The position numbers and the translations under genes are program-made. A stretch of DNA of 50,081 nucleotides from an uncultured Oscillospiraceae bacterium. Lineage in GTDB: Bacteria; Bacillota; Clostridia; Oscillospirales; Oscillospiraceae. The stretch spans positions 1 to 50,081 of the forward strand of contig CAMNOL010000005.1 in assembly GCA_946546815.1 (NCBI GenBank), written 5' to 3'. Every line of letters begins with the position of its first letter. The stretch's first letter is position 1. Below are positions 9,109 to 18,862 of this stretch, in pieces. The notes under the pieces are model-generated. The model saw only the letters and a program-made list of their open reading frames with translations. It made no database searches and had not been told where the DNA came from.

Positions 9109-9849
9109 TCATGCACTTTCTTCTGCCTGCTCAGTCTCGGAGCGTTCCGCCTCCAGAATGACCACGGTGACGTTGTCCGGGGCGTTTCGTTCCAGCGCAA
9201 GCTCCAGCAGCTTCTGGCAGCTCTCCTCCGGGGTTCCCTGCATCAGCTCCAGGATCTCGTGATCCTGCACCTCGTTGCTCAGGCCGTCGGAGCACAGCAG
9301 CAGCCGGTCTCCCGGGTTCAGCGGCTCCACATACAGATCTCCGCGCACATTCCGCTCTGTCCCCAGCGCCCGGGTGATGATGTTTCGGTTGGGGTGGATC
9401 CGGGCCTGCTCCGGCGTGATGCGCCCCAGATCCACCAGCTCCTGTACCAGGGAGTGGTCCCGGCTCACCTGTCGGATGACCTGATCCCGGATCAGATAGC
9501 AGCGGCTGTCGCCGATATTGATGATATGTGCTTCTGTGTCACTGGCAAACACCGCCACCAGCGTGGTACCCATGCCCCAGCAGCTGTCGTCCGACTTGGC
9601 CCGCTGGTACACCGCAACGTTGGCCAGCTCCGCCGCCCGCGTCAGCCTTGGTTCCGGCCTTCCGGGCATGGAACTCACAACCTCTGCAAAACGCCGGGCC
9701 GCAATGGCGCTGGCAATGTTGCCCGCCTTTGCGCCGCCCATGCCGTCGCACACCAGTCCCAGGGCGTACCCTTCTCCCTTCCAGGTGTAGAAGGCGTCCT
9801 GGTTCTCCCGGCGGATCTTACCCCGGTCTGTGATTCCAGCTATGTTCAT
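9109..9849 (-). CDS. prpC: PP2C-family Stp1/IreP phosphatase
   Basis: TDRGKIRRENQDAFY, LVCDGMGGAKAGNIAS, INIGDSRCYL, LCSDGLSNEV; adjacent to the PASTA kinase. Confidence 0.93.
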   Translation of the reverse strand: MNIAGITDRGKIRRENQDAFYTWKGEGYALGLVCDGMGGAKAGNIASAIAARRFAEVVSSMPGRPEPRLTRAAELANVAVYQRAKSDDSCWGMGTTLVAVFASDTEAHIINIGDSRCYLIRDQVIRQVSRDHSLVQELVDLGRITPEQARIHPNRNIITRALGTERNVRGDLYVEPLNPGDRLLLCSDGLSNEVQDHEILELMQGTPEESCQKLLELALERNAPDNVTVVILEAERSETEQAEESA

Positions 9850-9876
9850 ATCGGCTGCTCCCCCCTGTCGCTTTTC

Positions 9877-10905
9877 TTACCTTGCGCTATGGTTCATGGC
9901 TTTCCGCCTCAGCTGTCCGCAGGAGGCATCTATGTCACTGCCCAGCTTTCGCCGGACGGTGCAGGTCACGCCGTGCTGTTCCAGCCTTTTCTGGAACTGC
10001 TTCACCCGGCGGCTGGGCTTCAGCGGGCTCTCCTCCACGTTATTCAGCGGAATGAGGTTCACATGGGCAGGCTGACCCTTCAGCAGACTGGCCAGCAGAT
10101 CCGCCTGCTCGTCGCTGTCGTTCATGCCGTCCACCATGGCGTACTCATAGGATATGCGCCGCCCGGTCTTTTCAAAATAGCCCCGGCAGCTCTGCATCAG
10201 CCGTTCTACCCCCACCGCTCGGTTTACCGGCATGAGCCGGGAGCGGGTGGCGTCGTCCGGCGCATGGAGGGAAACCGAAAGGGTCAGCTGCAGGTCCAGC
10301 TCCGCCAGCCGGTCGATTTTGTCCACCAGTCCGCAGGTGGACAGGGAAATGTGGCGCATACCGATGTTCAGGCCATCCGGGTCGTTGACCAGCTGCAGAA
10401 AACGCAGCACGTTGTCAAAGTTGTCCAAGGGCTCTCCGATGCCCATCATGACAATGTTGGAGATGGGCAGGCCGGAATCCTTCTGGACGAAAATCACCTG
10501 GTCCAGAATTTCCGCCGGCGTCAGGCGGCGCACAAGGCCCCCCAGAGTGGATGCGCAGAAAGCGCAGCCCATCAGACAGCCCACCTCTGAGGAGACGCAG
10601 ATGGTGTTGCCGTGCTTGTAACGCATGAGCACGGATTCAATGCAGTTTCCATCCCCCAGCTGCCACAGGTATTTGATGGTGCCGTCCAGCCGGGATACCT
10701 GCTTCCGAGCCACTTTGGGCACCGTCAGCAGGCATTCCGCCTTCAGCTTCTCCCGCAGGGCCTTGGACAGGTTTGTCATCTCATCAAAGCTCTCCACACC
10801 GCGGTGAAGCCACTGAAAAACCTGTTTGGAGCGAAAGGCCGGCTCCCCCAGCTGTCGGAAAAACGCCGCCAGCTCCTCCCGGCTCATGGATTTGATGTCT
10901 GTCAT
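9877..10905 (-). CDS. rlmN: 23S rRNA (adenine(2503)-C(2))-methyltransferase
   Basis: Radical SAM CxxxCxxC in EVGCLMGCAFCAST; MGIGEPLDNFDNV; C-terminal GSDIDASCGQLR. ATG at 10905 (MTDIKSMSREEL) preferred. Confidence 0.95.
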   Translation of the reverse strand: MTDIKSMSREELAAFFRQLGEPAFRSKQVFQWLHRGVESFDEMTNLSKALREKLKAECLLTVPKVARKQVSRLDGTIKYLWQLGDGNCIESVLMRYKHGNTICVSSEVGCLMGCAFCASTLGGLVRRLTPAEILDQVIFVQKDSGLPISNIVMMGIGEPLDNFDNVLRFLQLVNDPDGLNIGMRHISLSTCGLVDKIDRLAELDLQLTLSVSLHAPDDATRSRLMPVNRAVGVERLMQSCRGYFEKTGRRISYEYAMVDGMNDSDEQADLLASLLKGQPAHVNLIPLNNVEESPLKPSRRVKQFQKRLEQHGVTCTVRRKLGSDIDASCGQLRRKAMNHSAR

Positions 10906-10980
10906 ATCGTTCCTCTTCGTCTGATGAGAAGGAATTGCAGTCACGTTCTGACAATCCCACTCATTCAGGCATAAAAATAC

Positions 10981-12309
10981 TCATTTACTTTCTCTTCTGC
11001 GGAGCTTTGCCATGAAGAATCCGTCGGTTCCGTGGATATGAGGCCAAAGGGTCACCATTCCCCCGGAAATGGTTCCCGCCGGTCCGGGCAGCGTGAATTC
11101 CTCCACAGTATAATCAGCGTTCTGCCGCAAAAAGGCGCTGACAACCTGCTGATTCTCCCGTTTCAGCACGGTACAGGTGGAATAGAGCAGCACTCCGCCG
11201 GGTTTTACATACCGGGCAGCGTTGCTGAGAATGTCCAGCTGGATGGCGGGCAGCTGCCCCAGTGGCCCGGGCTCCTTGAAGCGAATGTCCGGCTTTTTGC
11301 GGATAATGCCCAGCCCGGAGCAGGGCACATCCGTAATCACCAGGTCAAAATACTGTTCCCAGTCCGGGTTGAACTCCCTGCCGTTGCGAACCTGTGCCTT
11401 CAAGATGGAAATACCAAGCCGCTTCGCGCCGGATTCGATGAGCCGGACCTTTTTGCCCTGCACATCGCAGGAAATCAGCTCTCCCTCGTTCTCCATGGCC
11501 ATGGCCGCAGCAAAGCTCTTGCCGCCGGGGGCGGCGCACACGTCCAGCACCCGCATCCCCGGTCGGGGCGCAGCCGCCACAGCGGTCAGCTTTGCCGCCG
11601 CGTCCTGCACCGTAAATTCTCCCCGCTGGAACTGGGGCAGCTCTTCCAGACTGCCCGTTCCCCGCAGCTCCAGGCAGCCCTGCAGCCAGGGGTGAGGCTC
11701 CACTGTGACGCCCTGTTCCCGCAGCTGTGCGCTCAGCACTTCCTCAGATGTTTTCAGCGTGTTCACCTGTACGGTGGTGGGGGGCTGGGCGTTGTTCGCC
11801 GCCAGCAGCGCTTCCACATCTCCGTCCCCCAGCTCCGCTTGGAACAGCTCCACCAGCCACTGGGGGTGGCTGTACTTTACGCTCAGGCTCTCAGGTTCCG
11901 GCAGCGCTTTCAGCTGACGGCAGAAGCTGCGCAGAATCCCGTTGACCAGCCGGCTGGAATTGGGGTTGCGGCTGTGGCGTTTCACCAGCTCCACTGACTC
12001 GCTGACCGCCGCCCGGTCCGGGATGCGGTCCATCAGCGCAGCCTGGTACATCCCCATGCGCAGGGCGGTGTGTACACAGCTCTCCAGCTTCTCCAGTGGC
12101 ACCCTGGAAAACTTGCTGATCCAAAAATCCAGCAGCAGCTGATTCTGCTGCACGCCGTAGCAGATCCGGCTGCACAGGGCGCTGTCCCGGCCGGACAGCT
12201 TCGCGCTGCGAATGACGCTTTTCAGCGTCCCGTCAGACCAGGCCCCCCGCTTTGCGCTCTCCAGCACGGAGAAGGCGGCCTCCCGGGCGGTGTTCGGCTG
12301 CTGCTTCAT
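10981..12309 (-). CDS. rsmB: 16S rRNA (cytosine(967)-C(5))-methyltransferase
   Basis: NusB-like N-terminus; VLDVCAAPGGKSFA; DVPCSGLGIIRKKPD; LLYSTCTV. Confidence 0.94.
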   Translation of the reverse strand: MKQQPNTAREAAFSVLESAKRGAWSDGTLKSVIRSAKLSGRDSALCSRICYGVQQNQLLLDFWISKFSRVPLEKLESCVHTALRMGMYQAALMDRIPDRAAVSESVELVKRHSRNPNSSRLVNGILRSFCRQLKALPEPESLSVKYSHPQWLVELFQAELGDGDVEALLAANNAQPPTTVQVNTLKTSEEVLSAQLREQGVTVEPHPWLQGCLELRGTGSLEELPQFQRGEFTVQDAAAKLTAVAAAPRPGMRVLDVCAAPGGKSFAAAMAMENEGELISCDVQGKKVRLIESGAKRLGISILKAQVRNGREFNPDWEQYFDLVITDVPCSGLGIIRKKPDIRFKEPGPLGQLPAIQLDILSNAARYVKPGGVLLYSTCTVLKRENQQVVSAFLRQNADYTVEEFTLPGPAGTISGGMVTLWPHIHGTDGFFMAKLRRRESK

Positions 12310-13217
12310 CAGATTTTATGCCCTCTCAGGAAGTCAGCGGCCTTCATCCGCTTCTTTCCGGGGGCCTGAAGCTCTGTAAGGCGCAACGCCTTGCCATCTC
12401 CGCAAGCGAACAATATTCCCTGCTTATCGCTGCCAAGCAGCGTTCCCGGCGCTTTTTCCGTACTTCCAGCCAGAGTGGACGCATAGGCCTTGAAGGTCTT
12501 TCCCTCCAGCTCAAAGGTGGTCGCCGGCCAGGGCACCAGGCCCCGGATCTGGTCGTGGATGGCCTGTGCGCTTCGGTTCCAGTCGATGGGACTCAGTTCC
12601 CGGCTCAGCATGGGCGCATAGGTGTGCAGGCTGTCGTCCTGGGGCGTGCGCCGGGCTGTGCCGTTGGCAATGCTCACCACGGTGTCTGACAGCAATGCTC
12701 CGCCCAGCTCCGCCAGGCGGCTGTACAGCTCCTCGGCGTTCTCCTCCGGCTGGATGGGTGTCACCGTCTGGGCGATGATATCGCCGGTGTCCAGCCCCTC
12801 GGCCATATACATGATGGTTACGCCGGTCTCTTTCTCTCCGTTGATCATAGCCCAGTTGATGGGCGCGGCCCCCCGGTATTTGGGCAGCAGCGAGGAGTGA
12901 ACGTTGATGCAGCCGTATTCGGGCAGCTCCAGCACCGCCTTGGGCAGCAGCTTGCCATAGGCCGCCACCACGATCAGCTCCGGAGCCAGCGCAGTCAGCT
13001 CCTCTAGCACCCCCTCCTCCCGAAGGGATCTGGGCTGGATCACCGGAATCCCCGCCTCCAGCGCGGCGACCTTCACCGGACTGGGGGTCATTTTCATGCC
13101 CCGGTTCTTGGGCTTATCCGGATTGGTGTACACAGCGGCAATCTCGTGTCCGTCCGCCACCAGGCGCTTCAGGCTGGGCACTGCGAACTCCGGGGTTCCC
13201 ATGAAGACAATTCTCAT
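12309..13217 (-). CDS. fmt: Methionyl-tRNA formyltransferase
   Basis: MRIVFMGTPEFAVPSLKRL...NVHSSLLPKYRGAAPINWAMINGEKETGVTIMYM. Confidence 0.96.
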   Translation of the reverse strand: MRIVFMGTPEFAVPSLKRLVADGHEIAAVYTNPDKPKNRGMKMTPSPVKVAALEAGIPVIQPRSLREEGVLEELTALAPELIVVAAYGKLLPKAVLELPEYGCINVHSSLLPKYRGAAPINWAMINGEKETGVTIMYMAEGLDTGDIIAQTVTPIQPEENAEELYSRLAELGGALLSDTVVSIANGTARRTPQDDSLHTYAPMLSRELSPIDWNRSAQAIHDQIRGLVPWPATTFELEGKTFKAYASTLAGSTEKAPGTLLGSDKQGILFACGDGKALRLTELQAPGKKRMKAADFLRGHKI

Positions 13218-13711
13218 TCTTCCTCCCCCTCAGCCTCTTCCGCCATGGCGTCCAGCTCCTCATTGGTGTACAGCCGGTCGCACAGCTCATCAAACATATG
13301 GCCGTCCAGGTGGTCCAGCTCGTGGCAGAAGCAGCGGGCGGTCAGGCCCTCATCCTCCACCTCAAACCACTCACCGGTGCGGTTCTGGGCCTTCACCTTC
13401 ACCACCATGGGGCGGGTGACCTCGCCGTATTCTCCGGGCAGGGACAGGCAGCCCTCCAGCCCGGTCTGCTCCCCGGAGGTCTCCACAATCTCCGGGTTCA
13501 CCAGCTCGATGACCTGGTCCTCGCCGTTGATCACCACCACCACACGGCGGCAGATGCCGATCTGGGGGGCGGCCAGGCCAACACCGCCGGAATCCTTCAG
13601 GGTCTCCACCATGTCATCCAGCAGATTGTTCAGTTTCTTGTCAAATTTTGTGACTTTATGGCACTTCTTAGTCAGAATAGGGTCGCCTTTTTTCACGATT
13701 TCTTTCAGCAT
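13214..13711 (-). CDS. def: Peptide deformylase
   Basis: GVGLAAPQIG, EGCLSLPG, CHELDHLDGHMF (HEXXH variant HELDH). Confidence 0.94.
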   Translation of the reverse strand: MLKEIVKKGDPILTKKCHKVTKFDKKLNNLLDDMVETLKDSGGVGLAAPQIGICRRVVVVINGEDQVIELVNPEIVETSGEQTGLEGCLSLPGEYGEVTRPMVVKVKAQNRTGEWFEVEDEGLTARCFCHELDHLDGHMFDELCDRLYTNEELDAMAEEAEGEEE

Positions 13712-13756
13712 AGCAGGTCATCCTCCGTGCAGTGTTCAGTGTAATGTGTTTTTGCT

Positions 13757-16222
13757 TTACTCCATCGGATTCAGATCAACTGAGATGGAGACGCCTTTAT
13801 TAAACGGGTCCTTTTGGAACGTCTGAAGCAGAAATGCCAGCATTTCCCGTATTTTTTTCGTGTTTTTGCAGACGAGGGTCAGTCGATAGCGGTAACGGCA
13901 CATCACCCGCAGCACCGGCGCCTGAGCCGGCCCGTAAACCGCAAAGGAATGCTCCCTCATCTCGGGGCTGTTCCTCCAGACGGCAAGGGCATTCTCCAGC
14001 CGGCGGGCGCTTTCCAGCACCTGGTGCTCGCGGATGCCGCTGAAGGTCAGCAGGTACAGGTCCCGGATGGGCGGAACCCTGCGGGCCTCCCGCAAGTGAA
14101 TTTCACTCTCGTAAAATGCATCGTAGTCCTGTCTGGCCGCGCAGGTGATGATGTCGTTTTTCGGGGTGAAGGTCTGGATCACCGCACGGCCGGTGCGGCT
14201 GCCCCGCCCGGCCCGACCCACGACTTGAGTCAGCAGGGAGAACACACGCTCCCCCGCCCGGTAGGAATCCACATACAGCCCCTGATCTGCGTCCACCGCT
14301 CCCACCAGCGTAACGTTCTCAAAGTCCAGCCCCTTGGCCACCATCTGTGTGCCCAGCAGAATGGGGATGTTCTGCTGCTCAAACTTTGCCAGAATATCCT
14401 CGTGTCTGTTGGAGGCGGAAACGGAATCCGCATCCATCCGCAGGATGCCCACGCCGGGAAACAGCGCTTCCAGCTGCTCCTGAACCATCTGAACACCCGC
14501 ATCCACAAAGCTCATGGCGCCGCCGCAGCTGGGGCACACCGGCTCCATTCTTCGGGAAAACCCGCAGTGGTGGCACATCATTCGGTTGTTGTCCTTGTGG
14601 TAGGTGAGCTTAACGGAACAGTTGGGGCACTCCGGTGTCTCGCCGCACTCCACGCAGACCGCCATGCGGCTGGTGCCCCGGCGGTTCAGAAACAGCACCG
14701 CCTGTTCTCCCTGCTCCAGATTTCTCTGCAGCTCCCGCCGCAGCGGAGCGCTGATGCAGGTGCTGTTGCCGGAGCGCAGCTCCTGGCGCATATCCACGAT
14801 TTCCACATCAGGCATGGCCTGTTCGTTGTATCTCTTTTGCAGCCGGAATTGGTGATAGACACCCTTCCGTGCCAGGTACATACTCTCCACGCTGGGGGTG
14901 GCGGAACCCAGCAGCAGCACCGCTCCGGACTGGGCGCAGCGGTATTTTGCGATCTCTCTGGCGTGGTAGCGGGGGCTCTGCTCCGACTGGTAGCTGCTCT
15001 CCTGCTCCTCGTCCAGAATGATGAGCCCCAGATGGTCCAGCGGGGCAAACACCGCAGAGCGGGTGCCCACCACCACCTGAGCCTTGCCGTCTCTGGCCCG
15101 CTTCCACTCATCGTACCGGGCGCCGGCCGGCAGAGAACTGTGGAGAATCGCCACGTTCTGCCCAAACTGGGCTTCAAACCGATGCAGCAGCTGGGGCGTC
15201 AGGCCGATTTCCGGCACCAGCACCAGCGCCGTGCGCCCTTCCCGGATGACTCTGTGAATCAGCCGGATGTACACCTCGGTTTTTCCGCTGCCGGTGACGC
15301 CATAAAGCAGGGCGCAGCCGGGTGTTTTTCGGCTCAGCAGCTCAGAGATGCCGTCAAAGGCAGCGGTCTGTTCCTCATTCAGCCGGGGCGGGTCCTGATG
15401 CTCCACCGTGCCGGTCTCCAGGCGGCGGTAGACTTCCCGCTGAAACAGGGAAACGATCCCCTTTTCCTCCAGCTTTCTGACGGTCTGACGGCTGGTACCG
15501 GTGAAGTAGCCAATGTCCTTGATGGACGCGCTGCCCGCCTGCTCCAGCAGGCGAATCACCGCCCGCTGAGCCTTGGCGCCTTTTCCGATCTGGGCAACGG
15601 CTTCTTCCGCCGTACAGGTCAGAGCGGCAATCTGCTCGGTTTTGTCCCCCACGTTTCGGGAGACGCTGGTGGAGCGGGTCAGCAGGCCCTTTTCCAGCAG
15701 GCCCTTCAGCGCCTGGCTCGGCAGGCTGCTGCCGCTGGCGGCATAGAGCTGCTCACGGCTCACCGGCGCTCCCTTTTGGAGCAGGTATTCCAGCATTTTC
15801 CGCTGCACCGGGGCGCCGGCGGTCTGATCCAGCGCCTGTTCCGGGCGGACGTTCTCTGCCAGCTGGTATTCCTCTTTGGCGGCGTAGTACAGCCCCGCGG
15901 GGAGCATCGACTTCACCGCAGAGTAAACGGTGCAGAAATACCGCTCCCTCATCCAAAGAGCCAGGCGGAGGCTTTGTTCCTTCAGCACCGGCCGGTCATC
16001 CAGCAGACTGTAGATGCTTTTGACCCGCTTTTGTGCCGGTCCCTGGAAGCACTCCAGCAGGATCCCCTCCGTCAGACGGTTGCCCTGAGAAAACGGAACC
16101 AGCACCCGCATTCCCGGCACGGCCTGCTTCCACAGCGGCACGGGAATCTGATAAAGGTAAGGCTTGTCAATGGCATAGGTGGCGGCGGACACCGCAACCC
16201 GTCCGTAATACATCGGTTCCAA
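13757..16222 (-). CDS. priA: Primosomal protein N' (replication restart helicase)
   Basis: Helicase motifs LLYGVTGSGKTEVYI, DEEQESSYQS; Zn-binding CVECGETPECPNCSVKLTYH...CHHCGFSRRMEPVCPSCGG. Confidence 0.96.
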   Translation of the reverse strand: MEPMYYGRVAVSAATYAIDKPYLYQIPVPLWKQAVPGMRVLVPFSQGNRLTEGILLECFQGPAQKRVKSIYSLLDDRPVLKEQSLRLALWMRERYFCTVYSAVKSMLPAGLYYAAKEEYQLAENVRPEQALDQTAGAPVQRKMLEYLLQKGAPVSREQLYAASGSSLPSQALKGLLEKGLLTRSTSVSRNVGDKTEQIAALTCTAEEAVAQIGKGAKAQRAVIRLLEQAGSASIKDIGYFTGTSRQTVRKLEEKGIVSLFQREVYRRLETGTVEHQDPPRLNEEQTAAFDGISELLSRKTPGCALLYGVTGSGKTEVYIRLIHRVIREGRTALVLVPEIGLTPQLLHRFEAQFGQNVAILHSSLPAGARYDEWKRARDGKAQVVVGTRSAVFAPLDHLGLIILDEEQESSYQSEQSPRYHAREIAKYRCAQSGAVLLLGSATPSVESMYLARKGVYHQFRLQKRYNEQAMPDVEIVDMRQELRSGNSTCISAPLRRELQRNLEQGEQAVLFLNRRGTSRMAVCVECGETPECPNCSVKLTYHKDNNRMMCHHCGFSRRMEPVCPSCGGAMSFVDAGVQMVQEQLEALFPGVGILRMDADSVSASNRHEDILAKFEQQNIPILLGTQMVAKGLDFENVTLVGAVDADQGLYVDSYRAGERVFSLLTQVVGRAGRGSRTGRAVIQTFTPKNDIITCAARQDYDAFYESEIHLREARRVPPIRDLYLLTFSGIREHQVLESARRLENALAVWRNSPEMREHSFAVYGPAQAPVLRVMCRYRYRLTLVCKNTKKIREMLAFLLQTFQKDPFNKGVSISVDLNPME

Positions 16223-16412
16223 CAGCCCACACCTCCCCGTACTTTGTTCCCTTTTCCAGCTGTGTTCCTGGCGCTTCTCCGCAAGCCCACCGCTTCAATG
16301 ACAGACGCAAAGGCAAGAGACAGTCCTTGCCACCGCCGCTTGCCTTTGCCTGCTGTTCTGTGCCTGCTGCCTGTCGGCGCAGCAATTGCGCGCGGTCAAG
16401 GGGCAGGAGACT

Positions 16413-16640
16413 TTAGTCCTGAGTTTCCTCTGCTTTCTGGTCCTCCATGGGCAGCTTGCCGGCCCAGGCTTCGTTCAGCGCCATGGTGACGGGCTTCTCC
16501 GTCAGAGGCTCCCAGCTTTCATCGCCCTCCTTCTTCTCGGCGGCAGAGGTGATCTGGCGTGCGCGGCGGGCCACCAGATTGACCAGCTCATAGCGGCTTT
16601 TGACCTGAGTCAGCATTTCATTCATCGGATACAGAATCAT
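16413..16640 (-). CDS. rpoZ: DNA-directed RNA polymerase subunit omega
   Basis: MILYPMNEMLTQVKSRYELVNLVARRARQITS...EKPVTMALNEAWAGKL. Confidence 0.88.
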   Translation of the reverse strand: MILYPMNEMLTQVKSRYELVNLVARRARQITSAAEKKEGDESWEPLTEKPVTMALNEAWAGKLPMEDQKAEETQD

Positions 16641-16717
16641 AATTCTCCCTCTTTCCATCGTCATACGGACCGCAGACAGCGGACCGTCCGTCTAATATCA
16701 TTGTATCAGCATTGCGC

Positions 16718-17344
16718 TTATTTAATACTCTCACCGTTCAGCAGCTGTCCCGGCAGCGCCATCCGGCGGGCTCTGCTGCGGTTTTCCGCGTTGAGAATCT
16801 CTTCGATCTCAGAAGCAGCCTGCTCCACGGTGTGATTCACCACATAGTAGTCATAGACGGTTTTGCCGTCTCTCAGCTCCGCAAGCTCCTCTCTGGCCCG
16901 GGCCAGGCGCTTCCGGATGACCTCTTCCGGGTCGGTTCCCCGCCCGCGCAGGCGGCGTTCCAGCTCCTCCATAGAGGGGGGCAGCAGGTAGATTTCCACC
17001 GCCTCAGGGTACTTCTTGCGGATGTTCCGGCCGCCTTCCACCTCGATATCCAGCAGAACGTCCTGACCGGTGGCGATGACGTCCTCAATGGCGGCGTAGG
17101 AGGTGCCGTAGTAGTTGTCGGAGTAAATGGTGGTCTCCACCATTTTTCCTTCGGCGATCAGCTGTTCAAACGCCTCTCTGGTCACAAAGTGATAGCTGGT
17201 GCCGTCCACCTCGCCGGTGCGCATATACCGGGTGGTGTGGGAGACAGAGAAGGAAAACTCCCTCCGCGTCTTCAGCAGATCAATGACCGTTCCCTTTCCG
17301 GTGCCGGAGGGGCCGGAGATCACAATAATCAGACCTTTATTCAT
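16718..17344 (-). CDS. gmk: Guanylate kinase
   Basis: [18 protein letters not shown]...[23 protein letters not shown]...[10 protein letters not shown]. Confidence 0.96.
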   Translation of the reverse strand: MNKGLIIVISGPSGTGKGTVIDLLKTRREFSFSVSHTTRYMRTGEVDGTSYHFVTREAFEQLIAEGKMVETTIYSDNYYGTSYAAIEDVIATGQDVLLDIEVEGGRNIRKKYPEAVEIYLLPPSMEELERRLRGRGTDPEEVIRKRLARAREELAELRDGKTVYDYYVVNHTVEQAASEIEEILNAENRSRARRMALPGQLLNGESIK

Positions 17345-17613
17345 GCTTCTTCCTCCTCTGCAGCGCTGGCTTCCCTGCCGTTCAGCCGGGCTGACAGCGC
17401 TTCCGGCGTCAGAGCGGAGAGAATCACATGGTCGGTGTCCATCACCAGCACCGCCCGGGTCTTGCGGCCGAAGGTGGCGTCAATGGCGGTGCCCCGCTCC
17501 CGGCTCTCCTGAATCAGGCGTTTGATGGGGGCGGAGTCCGGGCTGACCACCGCCAGAATGCGGCTGGCAGAGACCATGCTGCCGAAGCCGATGTTCAATA
17601 ACCGCAGCGCCAT
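17341..17613 (-). CDS. remA: RemA-like (DUF370) regulatory protein
   Basis: [73 protein letters not shown]; between yicC and gmk; ATG at 17613. Confidence 0.92.
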   Translation of the reverse strand: MALRLLNIGFGSMVSASRILAVVSPDSAPIKRLIQESRERGTAIDATFGRKTRAVLVMDTDHVILSALTPEALSARLNGREASAAEEEEA

Positions 17614-17615
17614 GG

Positions 17616-18494
17616 TCACTCCACGTTCTGGATCTGCTCGCGGATTTTTTCCAGCTCCGCCTTCATATCCACACACATAGCAGACATGTCCAGATCATTT
17701 GCTTTGGAACCGATGGTGTTGGTCTCCCGGTTCATCTCCTGGACCAGGAAGTCCAGCTTCCGTCCGATGGGGCTTCCGTGGGCAATCATATCCCGGAACT
17801 GGGCGATATGGCTGCGAAGGCGAACCGTCTCCTCGTCCACCGCCACCTTGTCGGCAAAAATCGCAGCTTCCGTCAGGATACGGGCTTCGTCCATCTGGCG
17901 ATCCTCCAGCACCTCTCTGATGCGGGCGGTGAGCTTTTCCCGGTAGGCGGCCACCCGCTCCGGGGAGCGCTGCTCCACCTTTCCGGTGTACTCCTCCAGG
18001 GTGTCCAGGCGGCTCAGCAAATCCTCTGCCAGCTTCTCTCCCTCCCGGGTACGCATGGCGTCAAAATCAGCCAGCGCCTTGTCCGCAGCCTGGTGCAGCT
18101 CCGCAGTCATCGCCTCCAGGTCCTCAGGGACCTTTTCCACCCGGAACACATCCGGGAACCTGGAAAGCAGACCGGCAGTGACGTCGTTTTTCAGCTCGAA
18201 CGTTTCTGCCAGCTGATCCAGCGCCTGCTTGTAGCCGCCGGCGATGCCTTCGTTCACGGTCACCGTCACCGGCTCCTCGGCGGTGTGCTCAATGGTGACG
18301 AACACGTCCACCTTGCCCCGGGAAATGGTGGATTTCACCCGTTTGTTGATTCCGTCCTCCGCGCAGATGTACACGCGGGGCAGCCGGATGTTGCAGTCCA
18401 AATAGCGGTTGTTGACACTTCGGACCTCTACCACAAAGGAACGGCCGCTTCCGGATACTTCGCCCCGTCCGTAGCCAGTCATGCTTTTCAGCAA
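17616..18494 (-). CDS. yicC: YicC/YloC family endoribonuclease
   Basis: [38 protein letters not shown]...[29 protein letters not shown] start near 18494 after GGAG. Confidence 0.92.
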   Translation of the reverse strand: MLKSMTGYGRGEVSGSGRSFVVEVRSVNNRYLDCNIRLPRVYICAEDGINKRVKSTISRGKVDVFVTIEHTAEEPVTVTVNEGIAGGYKQALDQLAETFELKNDVTAGLLSRFPDVFRVEKVPEDLEAMTAELHQAADKALADFDAMRTREGEKLAEDLLSRLDTLEEYTGKVEQRSPERVAAYREKLTARIREVLEDRQMDEARILTEAAIFADKVAVDEETVRLRSHIAQFRDMIAHGSPIGRKLDFLVQEMNRETNTIGSKANDLDMSAMCVDMKAELEKIREQIQNVE

Positions 18495-18689
18495 AGGATT
18501 CACTCCCTCCGACTCTTTTTCTCCCTGAGAAAAAGACTTCCGTTCAGTCGTTATGGTTATGTAAGAATGGCTGCGCCCTGGACACACAGCATACCGTTTC
18601 GGAAGGAACCTCCCCTCCGGCAGATACCCACAGCGCAGCAGCCCACGGTTTTATCGGCATACCATCGCATTCTAAAAACCGTACGCATT

Positions 18690-18718
18690 ATTATAGCAGG
18701 AAATGACAGGATTGTAAA
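18690..18718 (-). promoter_or_regulatory. Probable sigma-A promoter for the yicC operon
   Basis: Minus strand TTTACA - 17 nt - TATAAT (18718-18713 / 18695-18690). Confidence 0.65.
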
Positions 18719-18807
18719 GTTGATTTCACGGTGCAGAATTCACAATTCAGCGCTGTTGGAGGGGCATTTTACAGAGAAATCAGAAAAGAAAACTCCCGCA
18801 TTCTTTG

Positions 18808-18843
18808 TGAAAAACCGGGGGCAAACAGGCAAACCCCACCGGC
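18808..18843 (-). terminator. Likely terminator after pglX-like gene
   Basis: Minus strand CCGGTGGGG ... CCCCCGG followed by TTTTT. Confidence 0.5.
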
Positions 18844-18862
18844 AGCCCGAACTCAGGCGCTG

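Noticed and set aside
13814-16489. 891-aa plus-strand ORF and similar long antisense ORFs (e.g. 1991-3406, 7119-9104, 20120-21685, 25282-26607, 35052-36104)
   Set aside because: They lie opposite confidently identified genes, with low-complexity His/Gln/Arg/Leu-rich compositions typical of antisense reading of GC-rich codons, and no recognisable domains.
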